Shown here: positions 17,332 to 26,183 of the stretch, piece after piece | Layout: every line of letters starts with the position of its first letter | Numbering within the stretch: the first letter of the stretch is position 1 | Source: Galbitalea soli | Lineage (GTDB): Bacteria; Actinomycetota; Actinomycetes; Actinomycetales; Microbacteriaceae | Assembly (NCBI RefSeq): GCF_010686725.1 | Contig: NZ_JAAGWZ010000002.1 | Coordinates: 558,001-622,000, forward strand | Direction: 5' to 3' | Length of the DNA: 64,000 bases | Notes under the pieces: generated by a model | The model's input: only the letters and a program-made list of their open reading frames with translations | Databases searched by the model: none | Told to the model about the DNA's origin: nothing | Position numbers and translations under genes: made by a program

Positions 17332-17930
17332 CGCCGGGCGAACTCAGTCGCCAGGAGGAGCACCTGTTCGCGGTGCTCAGCGGCAGGCGGTTCCTCAACA
17401 TGGAGGGCCTGAGCAACGAGGCGCCCTTCTTCATCTACCCGTATCCGCCCGAGCACGCGCTCGACGTGGCGAAAGCAAAGAAGCGCATCAAGACCCGGCT
17501 CGCGACTGAGAAGGGCATCCAGGTCCGCGAGGTCAACCTCTACGACCTGTCGATGGAGATCCTCAAGGAGCGCGGCGACTGGGACGAAGTCCTGGAGATC
17601 GAGCCGACGGTGGACAAGGCCGAGTTCACCGAGGTGCTGCGGTCGATGCTCAATCCCCAGCAGCACCTGGCCCCGGCGATCGCCGCGAAGATCGCCGACG
17701 GAGGGTTCGACATCTTCTTCCTCACCGGCATCGGTGAGGTCTTCCCGTATATCCGGTCGCACAACGTGCTGAACAACCTGCAGAGCGTCGTGACCGGCAG
17801 GCCCATGCTTATGTTCTTCCCTGGCCGCTATGAGCAGTCCGACACGCTGGGATCGTCCCTGGTGCTGTTCGGTCGGCTGAAGGACGACCAGTACTACCGC
17901 GCCAAGAACATCCTGGAACAGGAACCGTGA
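17328..17930 (+). CDS. brxB: BREX protein BrxB (DUF1788 family)
   Basis: This 200-residue protein carries the DUF1788 pattern: an N-terminal GRRFLNMEGLSNEAPFFIYPY, a central KTRLATEKGIQVREVNLYDL, and a late FLTGIGEVFPYIRSHNVLNNLQ then PMLMFFPG. BrxB is a BREX core component of unknown biochemical activity. It overlaps brxA by 4 bases and brxC by 4 bases, so the operon is translationally coupled throughout. Confidence 0.9.
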   Translation: MTPGELSRQEEHLFAVLSGRRFLNMEGLSNEAPFFIYPYPPEHALDVAKAKKRIKTRLATEKGIQVREVNLYDLSMEILKERGDWDEVLEIEPTVDKAEFTEVLRSMLNPQQHLAPAIAAKIADGGFDIFFLTGIGEVFPYIRSHNVLNNLQSVVTGRPMLMFFPGRYEQSDTLGSSLVLFGRLKDDQYYRAKNILEQEP

Positions 17931-20900
17931 CCGCCATGCAGCTGCAAGAGATTTTCGCCAAGGACGTCCAGCGTCCGATCGAGGGCGTCGTCAAGGCGGA
18001 CGACTCCCAGAACCTGGGCACCGAGGTCGAGGAGTACGTCCTTACGAACGAGGCCGCTAAGGGGCTGGAGCAACTCCTGGAGGCGTACACGAACTACACG
18101 AACGCCAACGGTGTATGGATCTCGGGCTTCTTCGGTTCCGGTAAGTCGCACCTGCTCAAGATGCTCGCCCACCTCCTCGGCGATGTGGAGGGGCAGGACT
18201 TTCCGCGTGGCGAGGTCTCCGAGACGTTCCGAGCGAAGGCTGAGGGGGCCTTCCTGCCTGCTCTGATCACCAAGGCCGACCGGATTCCGGCGAAGAGCTT
18301 GCTGTTCAACATCGACCAGAAGGCTCCGCTGATCAGCAAGGACCAGGCCGACGCGCTGCTGCGTGTGTTCGTGCAGGTCTTCGACGAGTCGCGCGGCTAC
18401 TACGGGGATCAGGGGTTCATCGCCCGCTTCGAGCACCAGCTCGACGAGGAGGGTCAGCTCGACGCCTTCAAGGACGCGTTCCGCGCCATCGCGGGCCGAG
18501 AGTGGGAGGAGCGCCGTCCGAGCTTCGGGCTGCCGACCGTCCGCAATCAGGTCAACGAGGCGTACGCCCAGGTGGCCGGCATCGACGCGACAACGGCACC
18601 GGACATCCTGAAGACCTACCAGGACACGTACTCGGTCTCAATCGAGGACTTCGCCGACGAGGTCAAGGCGTGGCTGGACAAGCAGGAGAAGGACTTCCGG
18701 CTGAACTTCTACGTCGACGAGGTCGGTCAGTTCATCGGCAACAACACCCACCTGATGCTGAACCTCCAGACCATCGCGGAGTCGCTCAACACCAAGTGCC
18801 AGGGCCGTGCGTGGATCATGGTGACCTCGCAGGAGGACATGGACCGCGTCATCGGCGACCGCACCAAGCAGCAGGGCAACGACTTCTCGAAGATTCAGGC
18901 CCGCTTCAAGACCCGCGTGAAGCTCACCAGCGCCGATGTCGAAGAGGTCATCAGCAAGCGTCTGCTGGAGAAGAATGACGCAGGTACCGCTGCACTGAGC
19001 GCGGTGTACGCGGCGGAGTCGGCGAACTTCAAGACGCTCTTCGACTTCGTCGACGGGGCGAAGACGTACCGGAACTACACGACTGAAGATCAGTTCGTCG
19101 GCACCTACCCGTTCGTGAACTACCAGTTCCCACTGTTCCAGGCTGCCATCGAGGGCATCTCTGACCACAACGTGTTCGAGGGCCGCAACAGCTCGGTCGG
19201 CGAACGCTCGATGCTCGGAGTCGTGCAACAGGTAGCCAAGGACATCGGCGATGTGCAGGTCGGGCAGCTCGCAACGTTCGACCGCATGTTCGCGGGCATC
19301 CGCTCGTCGCTGAAGTCGGCGGCGCAGCGGTCCATCGACGTCGCCGAGCGCAACCTGGAGAACCCTCTCGCCGTCCGGCTTCTCAAGGCACTGTTCCTGG
19401 TCAAGTACGTCGACGGGTTCCGCGCGACGGCCCGCAACTTGACCGTGCTCGTCTACGAGCGGTTCGGCCTCGATCTGCCCGCGCTGGCCAAGCAGGTGCA
19501 GGAGGCGCTCGCGCTGCTGGAGACGCAGACCTATATCCAGCGCAATGGCAACACCTACGAGTACTTGACGGACCTCGAGCAGGACATGGAGAAGGAGATC
19601 AAGGCCGTCGACATCGACGCCTCCGAACTCTCCGCCCGGCTCAACAAAATCCTCTCCGGTGACGTGATCAAGACGTCCAAGCTGAAGTACGCCAAGAACG
19701 GTCAGGACTTCGCCGTCGGCTACAAGCTCGACGACCAGGTCTTCGGGCAGCAGCGTGAGCTGTCGCTGCACTTCATCACTCCGGAGTACCCGTATTCGCC
19801 CGAAGAGACCCGCATGCACAGTGCGGGTAAGGACGAGCTGCTCGTGATCATGCAGCCCGATGACCGTGTGCTCGCCGATCTGCGGCTACTGATCAAGACC
19901 GAGAAGTACACCAAGCGCAAGCAGACCAGCTCGCTGTCCGCTGATGAAGACCGCATCCTTCGCTCCAAGGCCGCCCAGAACGTCGAACGGGAGAAGGAAC
20001 TCATCGAGCGCATCAAGCGCGCGGTCGGCTCCGCACAGCTCGTGATCAACGCGGCCGACGTCGCCTCGTCGTTGCAGGACCCGCTTGCCCGGGTGACGGA
20101 TGGCTTTCAGGACCTCATCGCGCGCACGTACACCCAGCTCAGCCTCCTTGGCGGAGTGACCTACACCGAGCAGCAGGTCGCGGGCGCAGCGAACCCCGAC
20201 CAGGGCGGCATGTTCGACGCGACGGGTCTGTCGAAGCTCGCTGCCCCCGGTGATGAAGTGCTGTCGCACGTGCTGCGCCGCGACCGACTCGGTGAGCAGG
20301 TCACCGTCAAGGCGCTTGTCGACACCTTTGGCGCGAAGCCCTACGGCTGGGGCCTCGCCTCCATCGAAGTCGTGACCGCCTACCTCGTCGGGGCCGCGAA
20401 GGTCATGCTGTCCGTGGACGGCAACATGCTCAAGCGCAGCGAAGTGCCCACGATCCTGCGCAACACACAGAAGCACCCGCACGCTGTGGTCGCACCGCAG
20501 AAGAGATTCGATGACCACAAGGTCGCCGCGTTCCGCTCGTTCTGCATCGACTTCCTCAATGACCCGGCTGTGACCAAGGATCCGCTCGAGCTGGCGCACT
20601 ACGGCGGCGAGAAGCTGCGCGCGAAGCTCGACGAACTCAAGGCCCGCGTCAGCGGATCGAAGTACCCCTTCGTCAGCCAGCTCGACGCGCCGATCGCGCT
20701 GCTTGAACAGGTCGTCGGCAAGAGCGACGAGTGGTACCTGACCGACTTCGCCCTCGCGGACAAGCTGCTGGAGGCCAAGGACGACGTCATCGACGCGATC
20801 CAGGCATTCTTTAAGGGCAACCAGCGCACGATCTACGATGACGCGGCCAAGCTGCTCCGGGACAACGCCAGCAACCTCACCTACCTTCCGCACGGCAGTG

Positions 20901-21424
20901 ACGAAACGGTGACCCGGCTGCTCGACGACCCGCAGGCGTTCCGCGGCAACAAGATGACCCAGCTCAAGCAGGCCGCAGACACCCTCAGCGGTCAGATCTC
21001 CGACGAGGTCAAGACCAGCCGATCGGACGCTGTCGGCGAGATCGTCGTCCGCCGCGACGCACTGCTAGTCAGCGCCATCTACGCCGACGCCACCGACGAA
21101 GCCCAGGCGAGGGCGACAGCACAGATCGACGCGACCATCGCGAGGATTGACTCGGAGCATCAGATCGCGGTCATCCGCGAGCTGGCCAATGGGTTCGAGG
21201 AGACCGGGTACCCGGCCATCCTCGACCAGCTCGCCATTGCGCGGCGCGACACCGATCCTGACGTGCCGCCTCCGCCCGTGAAGCAGACGGTTTCCATCAA
21301 GACGATCACCCCGCATGGCGTCACCGGACCACTGGAGACCCCCGACGACGTCGACACTTACCTCGCCGCTTTGCGCGGCTCTCTCATCCACGCCCTCGAA
21401 GACGGAAAGCGGATCGCACTCTGA
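17927..21424 (+). CDS. brxC: BREX protein BrxC (P-loop ATPase)
   Basis: The 1,165-residue ATPase begins with LQEIFAKDVQRPIEGVVKADD, the usual BrxC N-terminus, and has a Walker A motif GFFGSGKSH at residues 67-75. A Walker B-like FYVDEVGQF follows near residue 262. BrxC is a large ATPase of the BREX core (DUF499 related), probably acting with PglX and PglZ in methylation and phage exclusion. GTG 17927 overlaps brxB, and an in-frame ATG at 17936 is an alternative start. The long C-terminal part is largely helical with no catalytic motif I recognise. Confidence 0.93.
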   Translation: MTAMQLQEIFAKDVQRPIEGVVKADDSQNLGTEVEEYVLTNEAAKGLEQLLEAYTNYTNANGVWISGFFGSGKSHLLKMLAHLLGDVEGQDFPRGEVSETFRAKAEGAFLPALITKADRIPAKSLLFNIDQKAPLISKDQADALLRVFVQVFDESRGYYGDQGFIARFEHQLDEEGQLDAFKDAFRAIAGREWEERRPSFGLPTVRNQVNEAYAQVAGIDATTAPDILKTYQDTYSVSIEDFADEVKAWLDKQEKDFRLNFYVDEVGQFIGNNTHLMLNLQTIAESLNTKCQGRAWIMVTSQEDMDRVIGDRTKQQGNDFSKIQARFKTRVKLTSADVEEVISKRLLEKNDAGTAALSAVYAAESANFKTLFDFVDGAKTYRNYTTEDQFVGTYPFVNYQFPLFQAAIEGISDHNVFEGRNSSVGERSMLGVVQQVAKDIGDVQVGQLATFDRMFAGIRSSLKSAAQRSIDVAERNLENPLAVRLLKALFLVKYVDGFRATARNLTVLVYERFGLDLPALAKQVQEALALLETQTYIQRNGNTYEYLTDLEQDMEKEIKAVDIDASELSARLNKILSGDVIKTSKLKYAKNGQDFAVGYKLDDQVFGQQRELSLHFITPEYPYSPEETRMHSAGKDELLVIMQPDDRVLADLRLLIKTEKYTKRKQTSSLSADEDRILRSKAAQNVEREKELIERIKRAVGSAQLVINAADVASSLQDPLARVTDGFQDLIARTYTQLSLLGGVTYTEQQVAGAANPDQGGMFDATGLSKLAAPGDEVLSHVLRRDRLGEQVTVKALVDTFGAKPYGWGLASIEVVTAYLVGAAKVMLSVDGNMLKRSEVPTILRNTQKHPHAVVAPQKRFDDHKVAAFRSFCIDFLNDPAVTKDPLELAHYGGEKLRAKLDELKARVSGSKYPFVSQLDAPIALLEQVVGKSDEWYLTDFALADKLLEAKDDVIDAIQAFFKGNQRTIYDDAAKLLRDNASNLTYLPHGSDETVTRLLDDPQAFRGNKMTQLKQAADTLSGQISDEVKTSRSDAVGEIVVRRDALLVSAIYADATDEAQARATAQIDATIARIDSEHQIAVIRELANGFEETGYPAILDQLAIARRDTDPDVPPPPVKQTVSIKTITPHGVTGPLETPDDVDTYLAALRGSLIHALEDGKRIAL

Positions 21425-24400
21425 TGGAAACCGCACCGCTGAAGTCGTACGCCACCTGGGCGCGCACAGAGCTGATCAAGGAGGTCAGCGCGCGGATCGC
21501 TGCCGTGCTCGCCCCGGGGTCCACTGAACGCGTCGAGGAGACAGCCGCCATCAAGGCGCTGGAGACTGCCGTGAAGGCCGCCGGCAGTGTGGCTGCCGGT
21601 CGGGCAAAGGTCGCGGACAAGGTCGCCTACACCTGGTTCAACCGGATCATCGCGCTGCGGTTCATGGACGCCAACGGCTACACCGGCATCGGCATCGTCT
21701 CACCCCACCGCGGACAGACTTCCGGGCAGCCGGAAGTACTCGCTGACGCCAAGCGCGGCGTCATCGACACCGATGTCGTCGGCAAGCGCACAGCCGAGAC
21801 GATCACCGCGCTCCTGGATGGCACACGCCGCAGCGCCGATCCGCAGGGTGAGGCATACAGCCTGCTATTGGCCGACTACTGCCGTTTCTGGCACCGGTCA
21901 ATGCCGTTCATGTTCGAGCGAGAGGGTGACTTCACCGAACTGCTGATCCCAGCCAACCTGCTCGCTGACGACTCGGTGCTCAACCGCTCGGTCAAGGTGC
22001 TGACCGAGGACGTGTGTCAGGACGTCGAGGTCATCGGCTGGCTCTACCAGTTCTACATCTCGGAGCGGAAGGACGAGGTCTTCGCCGGGTTCAAGAAGAA
22101 CAAGAAGGCCGGCGCTGACGAGATCGCCGCCGCGACCCAGCTCTTTACCCCGCACTGGATCGTCCGTTACCTCGTCGAAAACTCCCTCGGCCGCCTGTGG
22201 ATGCTCAACCACCCGGACTCGCGCCTGCTAGACCAGATGGACTACTACATCGCTCCGGTCGACGAGGAGACCGACTTTCTCAAGATCGGCAAGGCAGAGG
22301 AGTTGACCATCATCGACCCGGCCTGCGGCTCGGGCCACATGCTCACCTATGCCTTCGACCTGCTCTACGCGATCTACCAGGAGCAGGGAGAGGCCCCGTC
22401 CGACATTCCCGGCAAGATCCTCGCCCACAATCTCTACGGCACGGAGATCGACCCGCGCGCAGGGGCCCTGGCGGCGTTCGCCCTGACGATGAAGGCTCGG
22501 GCCCGGCAGCGCACGTTCTTCAACAAGCAGGTCGAGCCAAACATCTGCGTCATCGACCCGATCTCCTTCAGCCCCGACGAGCTGGACTACCTCGTCACCA
22601 AGGACGGCGACCGCCACGCAGAAGAAGCCTTCTGGAACCAGTTCGCTGAGGCCGACACCTTTGGCTCACTCATCAAGCCCGATCCCCGGCTGACCACCCA
22701 GCTCGCTGAGCATCTCGCGACACTTGACGACGAAGGCGACATGCTCAGCGCCGACGCTCTCGACCGGGCACGAACGGCTGTATGTCAAGCGCAGTACCTC
22801 AGTCCGCATTATGCAGTTGCGATCGCGAACCCGCCCTACATGGGCAACGGAAATATGAGTGCGCTGCTATCGGGTTTTGCTAAAGCTGAGTATCCAGCGA
22901 GCAAGGCAGATCTCTTCGCGATGTTCATCGAGCGATCACTTCGGCTAGTGGTGCGACGAGGCCACGTTGGAATGATCACGATGCAAGCGTGGGCCTTCCT
23001 GTCCTCATACGAGAAACTGCGGAGCGTCGTCCTGAACGACGCAACGATCGAGACGTTTGCCCATCTTGGGACGGGGGCGTTCGACAGCATAGGTGGCGCC
23101 GTCGTCTCCACGGCGGCCTTTGTGTTGTCGGACGGGCGCGACGATGACCACGAGGGGGTATACATCCGTTTGACAGCGGGACGGACCGAGGCGGAGAAGA
23201 GCGCCTTGCTCCGTGCAGCGGTCGAAGCACCTGAAGCAGAAAGTCGTTATCGGGCGCGACCGTCGGCCTTGCGCTCGATCCCAGGATGCCCGCTCGCGTA
23301 CTGGGTCTCGGACGATGCGGTGCGGACGATTAAGGAGATGAGTCGGCTCGGCGACGTCGCGATGCCACGCGCTGGACTTCAGACGAATGACAACGCTCGC
23401 TTCCTGCGCCAATGGTGGGAACCATCGATGTCACGAATTGGGCTGGGGGCCACTGACCGGCTCTCGGCGCTCGCATCTGGCCGCAAGTGGTTCCCGTGCC
23501 AAAAGGGCGGCCCGTTCCGGCGTTGGTATGGAAACCACGATCTAGTGGTCAACTGGGCGGAAGACGGTGCCGAGATACTGGCACTTGCGACAGACCTCTA
23601 TGGTTCGCCGACTCGAACGGCAAAGAACATGCAATTCTACTTCCGCGCCGGCGGTACTTGGTCGACCATCTCCGGAAACTCCTTCGCGATGCGCTGGAGC
23701 CCCGCAGGATTCATCTCCGAGACGAAAGGCTCGACATGTTTCGCTGACAGCGAGGAATTGATCAAGAACGTCATCGCATACGCGAACAGCACAGCCGCCG
23801 ACTACTTCCTGGGCCTGAGTTCTCCCACTTTGGACTTTCATGAAGGACCTGTCGCGCGACTACCATTTGAGGTGGCGGATGACGACTCAGTCCTCGAGAG
23901 GGCGGAGCGGTGCATCGAGATTGCCCGCGCCGACTGGGACTCGCGTGAGGATTCGTGGGATTTCCAAAGATCGCCACTCCTAAGCGGGGCTAAGGCGAAT
24001 CATGTGGCTCTTCGCTCGGTTTGCCAAGATCGCATGCGAGATGCGCTTCGAATCTCAGCTGAGTTGCGTGAGCTTGAGGTTGCCAACAATGAGTATTTCG
24101 CCCGGGAGTACGGGGTCAAGGATGCGGTTACATCGGAGGTGGCGCTCACAGATGTGGCGCTGAACTCCAATCCCGAGTTCGTATTCCGAGCGCTTCCATC
24201 GGAGAGCGATCGTCATCGAGCTGCTGAAGCCCAACTCGTCGCTGACCTTGCCTCGTACGCCGTCGGCTGCATGTTCGGCCGCTACAGCCTCGATGAGCCG
24301 GGGCTGATCCTCGCTGATCAGAATGCGACGTTGCAGGACTACCTGGCGAAGGTGCAGTCTCCGACATTCATGCCGGACGCGGACGGTGTCATCCCGATCG

Positions 24401-24927
24401 TCGATGGCGACTGGTTCGAGGACGACATCGTCGCGAGGTTTCGCCAGTTCCTCCGCGCTGCGTTTGGGGACCAGTACTTCGAAGACAACCTGCGATTCGT
24501 CACCGATTCCCTCGGCGTGAAGAGTCTCCGTGACTACTTCGTGAAGTCGTTTTACAAGCACCACGTCCAGCGGTACAAGAAGCGGCCCATCTACTGGTTG
24601 TTCTCCAGTCCGAAGGGATCGTTCAACGCGCTCATCTACATGCACCGCTACACGCCTTCCACGGTATCGACGGTGCTCAACGAATACCTGCGCGAGTTCC
24701 AGGCGAAGCTCCAGGCGAGCCTGACCCAGGCGGAACGTTCGAACAACGCGCGCGAAGCAGACCGGCTGCGCAGGGTGCTGGTCGAGCTGAACGAGTACGA
24801 GCACGACGTTCTCTACCCGCTCGCAACTCAACAGATCACGATCGACCTCGACGACGGCGTGAAGGCCAACTACCCGAAGATCGGTGCCGCCCTGAAGAAG
24901 ATTCCCGGGCTGGAGGTATCCGAGTGA
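21424..24927 (+). CDS. pglX: BREX-1 adenine-specific DNA methyltransferase PglX
   Basis: PglX methylates an adenine in a short asymmetric site and so marks self DNA. The 1,167-residue protein has the SAM-binding motif DPACGSGH (298-305) and the catalytic motif NPPY (469-472), followed by a target-recognition region and a long C-terminal segment. The region from about 22,780 to 24,240, covering the end of the catalytic domain and the recognition region, is visibly richer in A and T and less regular in third positions than its flanks. This suggests the specificity part was exchanged by recombination. The gene overlaps brxC and the Shedu gene by a few bases. Confidence 0.94.
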   Translation: METAPLKSYATWARTELIKEVSARIAAVLAPGSTERVEETAAIKALETAVKAAGSVAAGRAKVADKVAYTWFNRIIALRFMDANGYTGIGIVSPHRGQTSGQPEVLADAKRGVIDTDVVGKRTAETITALLDGTRRSADPQGEAYSLLLADYCRFWHRSMPFMFEREGDFTELLIPANLLADDSVLNRSVKVLTEDVCQDVEVIGWLYQFYISERKDEVFAGFKKNKKAGADEIAAATQLFTPHWIVRYLVENSLGRLWMLNHPDSRLLDQMDYYIAPVDEETDFLKIGKAEELTIIDPACGSGHMLTYAFDLLYAIYQEQGEAPSDIPGKILAHNLYGTEIDPRAGALAAFALTMKARARQRTFFNKQVEPNICVIDPISFSPDELDYLVTKDGDRHAEEAFWNQFAEADTFGSLIKPDPRLTTQLAEHLATLDDEGDMLSADALDRARTAVCQAQYLSPHYAVAIANPPYMGNGNMSALLSGFAKAEYPASKADLFAMFIERSLRLVVRRGHVGMITMQAWAFLSSYEKLRSVVLNDATIETFAHLGTGAFDSIGGAVVSTAAFVLSDGRDDDHEGVYIRLTAGRTEAEKSALLRAAVEAPEAESRYRARPSALRSIPGCPLAYWVSDDAVRTIKEMSRLGDVAMPRAGLQTNDNARFLRQWWEPSMSRIGLGATDRLSALASGRKWFPCQKGGPFRRWYGNHDLVVNWAEDGAEILALATDLYGSPTRTAKNMQFYFRAGGTWSTISGNSFAMRWSPAGFISETKGSTCFADSEELIKNVIAYANSTAADYFLGLSSPTLDFHEGPVARLPFEVADDDSVLERAERCIEIARADWDSREDSWDFQRSPLLSGAKANHVALRSVCQDRMRDALRISAELRELEVANNEYFAREYGVKDAVTSEVALTDVALNSNPEFVFRALPSESDRHRAAEAQLVADLASYAVGCMFGRYSLDEPGLILADQNATLQDYLAKVQSPTFMPDADGVIPIVDGDWFEDDIVARFRQFLRAAFGDQYFEDNLRFVTDSLGVKSLRDYFVKSFYKHHVQRYKKRPIYWLFSSPKGSFNALIYMHRYTPSTVSTVLNEYLREFQAKLQASLTQAERSNNAREADRLRRVLVELNEYEHDVLYPLATQQITIDLDDGVKANYPKIGAALKKIPGLEVSE

Positions 24928-26183
24928 TCAGCTTTGAAGATCGCGGAACCGAGATCGTTCTTACTTACGAGTCGGATTGGGGGCCGGTCACGTGGGTCGA
25001 TGACAAGCTGCGCGCCGAGGGCGAGGCGACGTTGTCTAGGACGTTTACCGTGCGTCCGGCGGATCTGCTTCCAGCGGAAGACGACGATGACGGGGACGCC
25101 CGGGCCTTCGTGATCGGTTCGATCGACGACGAGTACCGGAGCATTCGTGGCGACGTGCTCGGGTTGAAGTACGACCTACGCATCTCAAGGTCGATCCCGC
25201 TCACGCGGGCCTTGTTTGTTGCAGAACGAGACATCTCGATCTTCCGCCGCGTCGATGAACTTGCCGACAATCCGATCGTTATCGGTGGCCCGGACACGTC
25301 CGCGGTTCCCGAGGACGAGTTCCGCAGGCTCCTGCACACGTTCCCGACCACTACCGAGATGAAGCTTTACGCCTGGACGAGGATCACGCGGGTGCTTCGC
25401 GAGTACATGGAGACCATGACAGACGCGGAGCAGCGTCTCGCAGCCTACATGGCACGACGAGCGAGGTCGGAGTCGAAGACCCAGGATCAGCCCGGTGTGC
25501 GGATCCCCGCCGCGAACGAACTTGAACTCGCGAAGTTCGAGTTCGTCAGGGACCGGCTGATCGAGATGCTGCACGAGGCTGAGGTGTACTCCGAGGCCGA
25601 ATGGCAGGCAACGGTCGCCGATCTCTTCCTCCTCATTTTCCCGCAGTACGTGGCCGTCCTTCGCAACGTATGTGTCAAGGAGCGGTACTCCAACCCAGGT
25701 GGGTCGACTAATCGGTTCATTGACCTGCTTCTGGTGGCGGCCAATGGAACTGTCGACGTGATCGAGATCAAGAAACCGTTCGAACGCGGTCTCGTCTCGA
25801 AAGGCCGATACCGAGACAACCACGTGCCCGTCCGCGAACTCACGGGGTCGATCATCCAGGCGGAAAAGTACCTGTTCTACCTCAGTAAGGCGGGTCGTGA
25901 TGGCGAGATCGCCATCACGGAGGCCCACTCCAAGGACCTTCCGAGCGGAATCGAGATCAGCATCTCGAACCCGAAGGCGTTCATCTTGGCTGGACGAGAC
26001 AGCAACTTGTCCAGCAAGGAGCGATTCGATCTGGAGTTCGCTCGTCGCGCGTATTCGAATGTGACGGACATCATCTCGTACGACGACCTCCTCCGAAGGG
26101 TGGAGAACATCATTGCGTCCCTGACGAAGCGAACGGCGAGTGCAGCTAGCCGCGTCGCCCTTGAAGATCCGGTGACCGCATGA
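24924..26183 (+). CDS. Shedu-type anti-phage nuclease (DUF4263, SduA-like)
   Basis: The 419-residue protein has a C-terminal DUF4263 nuclease domain with PD-(D/E)xK-type residues: D267 in RFIDLLL, E281-x-K283 in VIEIKKP, and Q312 in SIIQAEKY. An N-terminal domain of about 200 residues precedes it. Shedu is known as a single-gene defence in which DUF4263 cuts DNA. Here the gene overlaps pglX by 4 bases (GTGA) and pglZ by 4 bases (ATGA), so it is built into the BREX operon rather than merely nearby. The nuclease would have to spare PglX-methylated self DNA or be controlled by other BREX proteins; this is inference. Confidence 0.85.
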   Translation: MISFEDRGTEIVLTYESDWGPVTWVDDKLRAEGEATLSRTFTVRPADLLPAEDDDDGDARAFVIGSIDDEYRSIRGDVLGLKYDLRISRSIPLTRALFVAERDISIFRRVDELADNPIVIGGPDTSAVPEDEFRRLLHTFPTTTEMKLYAWTRITRVLREYMETMTDAEQRLAAYMARRARSESKTQDQPGVRIPAANELELAKFEFVRDRLIEMLHEAEVYSEAEWQATVADLFLLIFPQYVAVLRNVCVKERYSNPGGSTNRFIDLLLVAANGTVDVIEIKKPFERGLVSKGRYRDNHVPVRELTGSIIQAEKYLFYLSKAGRDGEIAITEAHSKDLPSGIEISISNPKAFILAGRDSNLSSKERFDLEFARRAYSNVTDIISYDDLLRRVENIIASLTKRTASAASRVALEDPVTA

